A DNA stretch of 64,000 nucleotides from Apoda limacodes (lineage: Eukaryota > Arthropoda > Insecta > Lepidoptera > Limacodidae). The notes beneath the pieces are model-generated. The model searched no databases. It saw only the letters and a list, made by a program, of their open reading frames with translations, and was not told where the DNA came from. Location: positions 12,538,001-12,602,000 of the forward strand of contig OX291545.1 in the NCBI GenBank assembly GCA_946406115.1, in the 5' to 3' direction. The position numbers and the translations under genes were made by a program. Positions 58,088 through 64,000 of the stretch are shown here, piece by piece. Every line of letters starts with the position of its first letter. Positions within the stretch are counted from its first letter, which is position 1.

Positions 58088-58489
58088 TTAGTTCGACATT
58101 TTTTCAGTTGAATCAAGATAAATACATGAGCAAAGTTTTTGTAGGAACCTCAGGAAACAACCAGAGACAGTGGAGTAGCTTCTGGGCTTATTCTTCCATT
58201 TAACACAGAGGTAGTAAACTGGTATTCCAGACAGCACTATGGCTATACCTATCCCAGTGTCTTTAGGTTTGTATACAGCGGGGATGATAACTAAACACCC
58301 TATGGCAATGAGAAATGTTAGGGGAATGAGAATGTTGACTTTGATTGGTCGTGGGATTTCAGGCTTTTTGTGTCTAAGCCACAGCATCCCTACGATCGAA
58401 GCGCCGACGGAGAGCCACAAAGTCTGCGAGAAGTAGTTTATCAGGTCAAAAACGTTGCTCGTCGTCAACATGAACAGGGAAAACAGGCA
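58088..58489 (-). CDS. SLC7/LAT-type amino-acid transporter, last exon
   Basis: This last exon has 133 codons and a stop at 58088-58090, after the acceptor TTTTTTCCAG (ending at 58490). It starts in phase 0 and joins the exon at 59587-59787: SLFFT is followed by CLFSLFMLTTSNVFDLINYF. It then gives LWLSVGASIVGMLWLRHKKP, the family landmark RPIKVNILIPLTFLIAIGCL and KPKDTGIGIAIVLSGIPVYY. These are the last four membrane helices of light chains of heteromeric amino-acid transporters, which exchange neutral or cationic amino acids at the plasma membrane with a disulfide-linked heavy chain. The intervening loop RHKKPEIPRPIKVN is highly conserved in the family. The cytosolic tail ends LDSTEKMSN. Substrate specificity cannot be read from this part. 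Confidence 0.88.
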   Translation of the reverse strand, partial: CLFSLFMLTTSNVFDLINYFSQTLWLSVGASIVGMLWLRHKKPEIPRPIKVNILIPLTFLIAIGCLVIIPAVYKPKDTGIGIAIVLSGIPVYYLCVKWKNKPRSYSTVSGCFLRFLQKLCSCIYLDSTEKMSN

Positions 58490-58904
58490 CTGGAAAAAAA
58501 AAAGATTTTGTTTTTAGTATTTTTAGGGCACCACTGCTGGTCCAAACGGAAACCTTTTGTTGAGATTTTGATGAGACAGGGTTGTCCGTCGGCTTATCTG
58601 TCTTTGCACTACTTGCTATATTACTGTTGATTTATCTCACACTCTAGACACTATATGCAGTCAGTTTTATAATAAACTAGACAATTTCGGATAAATATTT
58701 AGTAAGATTAAAATCATCCCTGCTGTTAAGGAGATCAGTGACACACCGACTGCAGCGCCACCTACTAGGTCTAATTGTGTTTTCAAACCATCTCTGAACC
58801 GTTCCAAATCGTTCCAGCCGTTTAGGAGGAGTTAGGTGACAAAAACACGTACAGAAAAATTATACGTAGAAAAAAAACCGACTCACACTTGACGTTTTCA
58901 ATAG

Positions 58905-59033
58905 CCTATGTCCTTTTCCGGGATTCAGATTATTTCCATGCCAAATTTCATCTTAATCCGTACAGTGGTTTAAGCGTGAAGAGGTAACAGACAGATAGAC
59001 AGAGTTACTTTCGCATTTAAAATATTAGTATGG
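58905..59033 (+). repeat. dispersed repeat E, copy 3
   Basis: The block from TCCATGCCAAATTTCATCTT through CCGTACAGTGGTTTAAGCGT to TTTAAAATATTAGTATGGAT corresponds to repeat E at 17667-17836. It lies in the transporter intron and abuts the 42-bp array. Confidence 0.75.
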
Positions 59034-59037
59034 ATAA

Positions 59038-59277
59038 CTTCTTGGCTAAAAAAGGAAAATAGCATTTTATAATAAACAGCTTCTTGGCTAAAAAAGGAAA
59101 ATCGTATTTTATAATAAATAACTACTTGGCTAAAAAAGGAAAATCGTATTTTATAATAAATAACTTCTTGGCTAAACAAGGAAAATCGTATTTTATAATA
59201 AAAAATTTCTTGGCTAAAAAAGGAAAATCGTATTTTATAATAAATAACTTCTTGGCTAAACAAGGAAAATCGTATTT
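59038..59277. repeat. 42-bp minisatellite, 5.7 copies
   Basis: The unit starts CTTCTTGGCTAAAAAAGGAA and ends with TATTTTATAATAAATAA. It repeats at 59038, 59080, 59122, 59164, 59206 and 59248. Differences are single bases (AAAAAAGG against AAACAAGG). Because 42 is a multiple of three, the array stays open on both strands. The plus strand gives repeats of LAKKGKSYFIINNF and the minus strand repeats of FSQEVIYYKIRFSF. Both are artefacts of the period. It is intronic. Confidence 0.95.
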
Positions 59278-59586
59278 ATATGTATGCAAGTTTCGTATTG
59301 TTGATAAGACTTTTCGAGTTGATCACATTTTTTTCCAAATGTACTAGTACTGATTTGTTATAAAAACTCGTTTTCTGCGGGTTCAACATCCCCCTCGGAA
59401 TAAAAAAGGAAATCACGTCCAAAACATCTCGTCTTGTGTAGTTTCGACGGGTTGTCAAGAAAAATAGCCGAGATAAACGTTCTGCCCCTAAAAAAATCCT
59501 GGATTGGGTTAAGACTGAGATTATAGTACAAACCCCAGTAATTATTTTAAAAATGTTTTCAAATGGATTCCAGTAGTTATACTTAC

Positions 59587-59787
59587 AGTAAAAAACAGAG
59601 ACGGTATTGGCGTCTGTTTGTCGATGTGGAAGAGCGAGAAGAAGGCAGGCATGTGTCCCTCCTGCGCACCCGTGGCGAACAGCCTCGCAGATGTGAAAAG
59701 CACGCCATTGACTCCACCGAACGTTGATAACGCCACGAATACGGGGATTAGCCAACTCCACGCACCAAACAAACGGTCACCAAACAC
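59587..59787 (-). CDS. SLC7/LAT-type amino-acid transporter, penultimate exon
   Basis: This 201-base exon (67 codons, phase 0 at both ends) lies between the acceptor TTTCCGTAG (ending at 59788) and the strong donor ACT|GTAAGT. It reads [40 protein letters not shown] and [20 protein letters not shown]. The GxxNGxxFTxARL and REGHMP-like motifs are family signatures of helix 8, the following loop and the start of helix 9. Upstream exons are not visible between here and 64000, so they lie beyond the window or were missed among the repeats. A 1.1-kb intron separates it from the last exon. Confidence 0.88.
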
Positions 59788-59911
59788 CTACGGAAATGAC
59801 AATATTTTAAGTTAATAACTATCTAATTTTTTTTCAGTATTTCATGCAAAAAAAGTAAAGAAGGAATTTAAATGTTGCTTGCACATTAGAACATCACACT
59901 TAGGTTGGGTT

Positions 59912-60531
59912 CAGCGTTGCCAACTTAGTGGTTTCACCACTAGCTCTGGTGGATTGGGACCCCCTGCTGGTGGGCAAATTTGTATCTGTTGGGTAGTAGA
60001 TTTTTTAGTGGGCAATTTTTAGGATGATAGTGTTCAAAAATAAGGATTTTTTTTTTAATTTATTGGTAATACTTCCTCATTATAACGCGGATATAGAACG
60101 GGTTTTCTGTTCTATGAACCTACTAAAATCTAAATTGAGAAATCACATGAAATTGCTGCTAATGTCATCAATTTTAAGTATTTGCGCAGGACTGACACTC
60201 GCAGGAATATGTTGTAACACTTATACACTTCCTGAATACTACCTCATGCTGCACGAGAAGTATTATTTAGAACTACATACATTTTGTACTACATTTTATT
60301 ACAAAATAAATTTTTTTTTATAATTTCTTTTGTTTTCTTTTACTATCATTTACTTGACTTTGGTTGACTCAAAAATCCTTTATTTTTTATTAAAAATTAG
60401 TTTTTCATACAAATTTATAATTAAGTGGTTTTTCTAGTGGTTTCATATTATACGTTAAAAAATCTGGTGGTTTTCTGGTGGTTTCAGGACCTGCATCTAG
60501 TGGGCTTGCAAAAAGTTTTCTGGCAACACTG
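59912..60531 (+). mobile_element. hAT-type transposon remnant with perfect 8-bp target duplication
   Basis: The ends are CAGCGTTGCCA on the left and CAGTGTTGCCA in the reverse-complemented right, the usual hAT terminal wording. GTTGGGTT flanks both sides (59904-59911 and 60532-60539), the 8 bp typical of hAT. Inside is only the C-terminal piece of a transposase, so this is an internally deleted copy. TGGTGGTTT repeats lie near both ends. Confidence 0.92.
60045..60200 (+). pseudogene. hAT transposase C-terminal dimerisation fragment
   Basis: The plus strand reads NLLVILPHYNADIERVFCSM followed by NLLKSKLRNHMKLLLMSSIL. This is the hAT C-terminal dimerisation motif, which in relatives reads like LPxSNAxxERxFSxxNxIKTKLRN. 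Only this motif survives. The catalytic regions are deleted. Confidence 0.8.
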
Positions 60532-61442
60532 GTTGGGTTGCACCAACTAACTTTGACGTTAACCAGTCGCCAAAAATGGGAGATTGTATGGAAATTTCTA
60601 TTGTCAGCTATTTTTTAGTAAACCAGTGGTTGTCTGAACTTTGACGGGCCATTTAAGTTTAAAAATAGCTGACTATAAAATTTTTCATACAATTTCCCAT
60701 TTTGACGGCTGGTTATTGTCAAAGTTGGTTAGTGCAACCCAGCTTTAGATGTTTGCCAAAAAGTAAATATCAGGCAAAAGTTACGGGTAAGTTAGTAGAT
60801 CTTTTTAACTCTTTGTCGTCTTATCAAATAGTAGGTAGTAGTTATATGTTCTAATTTTATTTAGGTAGAGTGATAAAAAACACATAACAATTGGGGCCAG
60901 TACTTTTTAATATTTTCTTATAGTCATAGGTCTTATAAAAAAAAAGCTGCACTTTGTGATGGAAGCAAGCCGCTTTGCACAGTGATAGAAGGGACCAAAT
61001 TAAGCGTTTTTACCGGCAGCGCCTAAAGTTTCATCCCGTAGGAATAGAGATGGCGCCACTTCCCAAAATAATATTTTAAAAAATTCTACAAGCCTGACGG
61101 ATGCATGGATGTTGATGATTAATATGTAAATAGATAGATAATTACTTATTCTACAGAGAAAATATTAAAAAAAAAAAAATAATTCCACAAATGTCAAAAA
61201 AAACCCGATGTTTTGAATATTTTTTTCAAAATTACCTGTTCTTACTTAATTACAAAAAAAAATTGTATGAATAGGGTATTTTTTTATTGCTCACATTATT
61301 ACGATGATAATAACGCGTTTGATAAAAAAACTGCATGTCAATATCTTAAATAGTTATGAAAATATTTAAGATTCCGTGCTCGCGGGTGGCGGTGGTGGGA
61401 ATATTTCTCTTTTTTCCGAGATCGCCGTTCTGCCAAAAAAAA

Positions 61443-62264
61443 ACATATGCGAGCTCGCATAAACAGTTATGTGCTCTGTATTCGCATCATAGGTAGGTTA
61501 TCGATTCGAATCATATATGAAAATCTTATACAATATGGACAATGAATGAGTACAAACCGTTCCATTTGAGTCATTACTTCTTCAGAGAGGGTTTACAGTG
61601 GTCTCGATATACTTGCGAAAGCAGTGATTACTTCTGGGCAAGACATTCACGTTTTGAAGCAAGTTTTTTTTGTTGCGTTGTATCCCAGCCTGTGAAAGCA
61701 TAAAAGTCTTGTAACCCAGTGGACTTCTCATGACCTAAGGAATTATAAATTTTGTGAACTGCCAATGTAGCGGCGTTTGTTACCCGTCCCCGTCAATAAA
61801 CACAACTCCTTCAGGCCTTCTTCTTTTAGCATTTTAAAGTGTGATATCTACAAGACCAATACACCTGTATCCGAAGATTGAACTACAACGTGGGTTGCTT
61901 CTTGTTGAACCATATCGTTTGTATGCCACACAAGACGGCCATCAGCTTCTTCCATGTGCCATGCTTTTGTTTTATGGGCAATGACAGTACAAGAAACGTC
62001 CGAAGCAGATACTTTGTTACATGAATTTGTTACCACTATAGTACCAGAAAAGCAATTCAGGAATTCGTGACCGCGAAATTCAAAAAGCTCTGATTTATTC
62101 TGGTCATTTCTCAGAAAGTCTGACCAATTACGTGGCAAAGAGCCGTTGGGAGTAACTTGGCGTCGAATTCCTGTCCCTCTATCTACCCTTTCTTGTGTTT
62201 TGAGACTATTAGGTAAGTACAGATCCCATACTAGGTCTATCTTCTTGCAGTTAAATTTTTGCAC
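61443..62264 (-). pseudogene. element protein, middle part (possible PIN/FEN-like core), decayed
   Basis: The minus strand reads LVWDLYLPNSLKTQERVDRG, TGIRRQVTPNGSLPRNWSDF, LRNDQNKSELFEF, and MEEADGRLVWHT followed by VVVQSSDTGVLVL. A stop follows, then LKEEGLKELCLLTG, GHEKSTGLQDFYAFTGWDTT and the ERFVLI segment at about 61560. From memory this order matches uncharacterised metazoan proteins with HEEADTR, DTDVVVL and FHAFTGCD motifs. Such acidic spacing recalls PIN/FEN-type nucleases, which is an inference. Here the second Asp of DTD is Gly and the Cys of TGCD is Trp, so the copy would be inactive even without its stops. The part from 61443 to 61645 is an inverted duplicate of 62295-62530. Confidence 0.6.
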
Positions 62265-62294
62265 AAGATATTGAACTTTTGGTTTAAGACCAAT

Positions 62295-62820
62295 TAAGTA
62301 TGTCTTGCCCAGTAGTAATCACTGCTTTTGCAAGTATATCGAGACCTCTGGAAACCCTCTCTGAAGAATTAATGACTCAAATGGAACGGTTTGTACTCAT
62401 TTATTATCCATATTGTATAAGATATATGATTCGAATCAATAACCTCAAAAGTAATTTTGGTCCCAGATTCACGTGCAAAGTGTATGATGCGAATACGGAG
62501 CACATTACTGTAATGCGGTTCGCAAAGACTTATTTGCTTCAAAAAATAGGCTAGTGACAGCCTCCCAACAACGTCAGCGGCCCTGCAAAACATGCACTAC
62601 GCGCAGCTTACAAGGCGGGCCATATATGGGGAAATGGTTTAAATTTAGACATTACCATCCCATGTTCATCTTTTTGGCTAGAATTAACCCTGCTCGATCA
62701 ATACGCTTGTAAATCAGGCTGCGAAACAATGCGTTGCGGTTGCCGACGTGTCGGATTACCCTGCACTCTGCAATGTAAATCCTGCAAGGGCGGCTGTAGG
62801 AATCAACCGTATGTGTAACA
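62295..62820 (+). pseudogene. element protein, C-terminal part with Cys-rich tail, decayed
   Basis: The plus strand reads MSCPVVITAFASISRPLETL, EELMTQMERFVLI and, after 62460, MRFAKTYLLQKI. Then across a shift come LPTTSAALQ and LRAAYKAGHIWGNGL (62600-62640), and finally YACKSGCETMRCGCRRVGLP and CTLQCKSCKGGCRNQ (62700-62810). The LPPTSAAL, RAAYQAGHIWG and Cys-rich ending match the C-terminus of the same uncharacterised metazoan family. The eight or more Cys in CxxxC/CxC spacing suggest zinc binding, as in tesmin-type CXC domains. It faces away from the middle part at 61443-62264, so the gene has been inverted internally. Confidence 0.6.
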
Positions 62821-63352
62821 TACATTTTGACCTGCAATATTACCATCATATTGTCGTATTAGTACTTCATTGCAATATTTTTTTTTCAGTGCTAACGATG
62901 CCTTTGAACTGGAAACTGAAGAAGGCGATTAGTTTTTCATTATTAAAAATGTTAAATTTATTTTTTTAAGTTAATATTAATATTAAGTAAACATTACTAC
63001 TAAATACAAGTTTTCCTACTTCACGTTTTAAAGTAAGTTACCAAAAAATCTATATGCGAAATTAAATATGACATCTGATAACTTCTGCAACACGTATTTT
63101 AAAAACAAATTAAGTGATTTCGATGAAGTTTTATTTTTTATTTTAAAATACATTTATCTAAAATAAAAAAATAATCAGTTTAGACATTCGTTAAGTAAAA
63201 TGGACATATTTTTCTACCATGTTTCCAAAAGTAATATTTTATTTTAATTTATTTTTATGATATTATTTTCATACATTACAAAAAATATATATTATAGTAA
63301 ACATAAAATAACTTTTGGGTTTGAAAATCCGTGTAGCCGTTCATTGTATATG
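62821..63352. other. AT-rich inner part of the long-TIR element, no gene seen
   Basis: Between the Cys-rich end and the right arm there are only short frames. Poly(A)/T runs and AATATTAATATTAAG-type sequence predominate. Confidence 0.5.
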
Positions 63353-63893
63353 TTTTTTTTCGCAGAACGGCGATCTCGGACACAAGAGCAATATTCCCAC
63401 CACCGCCACCCGCGAGCACGGATTCTTAAATATTTTCATAACTATTTTAGATATTGACATGCAGTTTTTTTGTAATTAAGTAAAAACCGTTTTTTTTTTA
63501 AAAAAAATTTCATCACATCGGGATTTTCGTCAATTGTTTAATATTTTTTTTCTCTGTAGAATAAGTAATTATCTATCTATTGACATATTAATTATCAAAA
63601 TCCGTGCATCCGTCAGGCTTGTAGAATTTTTTAAAGTTTTATTTCGGGAAGTGGCGCCATCTCTATTCCTAAGGGATGAAACTTTGGGCGCTACCGGCAA
63701 AAACGCTTTTTTTGATCCCTACTATCACTGTGCAAAGCGGCTTGCTTCCATCACAAAGTGCAGCTTTTACCCCGAAAATCGCCATAACACCTATGACTAT
63801 TACATCATTCCAAAAAAAGAAGGATGTTCTCAATTCGTCTGTATGTCTGAAATTTTATCATTTTAGAAAACCTTATTTCCATTATATATATAT

Positions 63894-63933
63894 CTCAATT
63901 CGGATGTATATATATATAAACATCCGAATTGAG
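63894..63933. repeat. perfect hairpin around a TA run
   Basis: CTCAATTCGGATGT and ACATCCGAATTGAG are perfectly complementary 14-base arms around ATATATATATAA. It lies about 95 bases outside the long-TIR element. No function is evident. Confidence 0.85.
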
Positions 63934-64000
63934 AATTCCTCCTTTTTTGAAGTCGGAATAATGAATGCTTAAACAATGTAATTAATGGCGCTAGTTAGCT

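Larger units (their letters stand above)
59902..60741. mobile_element. MITE with about 30-bp TIRs, split near its left tip by a hAT remnant
   Basis: Joined across the insertion, the left end reads GGTTGGGTTGCACCAACTAA. The reverse-complemented right end reads GCTGGGTTGCACTAACCAAC, and both continue with an ACTTTGAC block. The centre repeats TGACTATAAAATTTTTCAT-type sequence in inverted form with AAAATGGGAGATTGTATGG. TTAG flanks the two ends in slightly different register, so the duplication is uncertain. It codes for nothing. Confidence 0.75.
60923..63800. mobile_element. 2.9-kb DNA element with about 0.45-0.5-kb terminal inverted repeats
   Basis: The left arm (about 60923-61440) and right arm (about 63353-63800, inverted) share ATAGTCATAGG at the outer tips. 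They then share AGCTGCACTTTGTGATGGAA, AAGTGGCGCCATCTCTATTC (inverted), ATCTATCTATTGACATATTA-like sequence and, at the inner edge, GGGTGGCGGTGGTGGGAATA. Each arm carries small deletions, the largest about 80 bases in the right arm. The 1.9-kb centre contains two inverted pieces of one protein gene (61443-62264 minus, 62295-62820 plus). No known transposase motif was recognised. Outer edges are approximate, and no target duplication was found. Confidence 0.8.

Noticed and set aside
59038..59277. Repetitive peptides on both strands of the 42-bp array as possible genes
   Set aside because: They arise because the period is a multiple of three and the unit lacks stops. The array lies inside an intron.

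Overview
The window is a piece of an insect nuclear genome, almost certainly a moth or butterfly (Lepidoptera). It is AT-rich, its genes have spliceosomal introns with GT/AG borders, and its repeats are of lepidopteran kinds: LINEs ending in poly(A) or in a GAATTT repeat, RTE ends with a GATGAT tail, a dispersed family opening with GGGTTCCGTACC, MITEs, mariner, hAT and Merlin. There are no bacterial features and no CRISPR arrays. All coordinates come from reading the sequence by eye. Family names rest on remembered conserved motifs, not on searches.

Host genes are few and all lie on the minus strand. (1) 10.8-11.1 kb: an orphan 3'-terminal coding exon of unknown product. (2) 15.3-15.6 kb: an orphan 3'-terminal exon for a protein with two membrane segments. 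(3) 31.6-44.0 kb: the last four exons of a sorting nexin of the SNX20/SNX21 type (PX domain then PXB domain). Their phases join cleanly to 268 residues. (4) 51.3-52.7 kb: an intact single-exon paralogue of NDUFS2, the 49-kDa subunit of complex I. (5) 58.1-59.8 kb: the last two exons of an SLC7/LAT-type amino-acid transporter, whose upstream exons are not identified here.

The rest is mostly transposable elements. One LINE family (called A here) has four sizeable copies (4.1-5.5, 11.3-11.8, 31.8-33.6, 46.4-47.5 kb) and a relic at 28.6 kb. LINE B (21.3-24.5 kb) has a GAATTT-repeat tail, and a 5'-truncated copy of it sits inside LINE C (11.9-13.9 kb). Two RTE fragments lie head to head at 6.3-7.6 kb. 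The large sorting-nexin intron holds a mariner (36.28-42.81 kb) that was itself split by a 5.3-kb LOA-like LINE with a perfect 14-bp target duplication. Just upstream of the first visible sorting-nexin exon is a Merlin-like transposon with a nearly intact transposase.

The right end has a hAT remnant inserted into the tip of a MITE (59.9-60.7 kb). Next to it is a 2.9-kb element with roughly 0.45-0.5 kb terminal inverted repeats (60.9-63.8 kb). That element carries decayed, internally inverted pieces of a protein that resembles a widespread uncharacterised metazoan family with a possible PIN/FEN-like core and a Cys-rich tail. It is the best candidate here for something not well described. Several foldback elements, a 5S-rRNA-derived inverted pair and three minisatellite-like arrays complete the picture.
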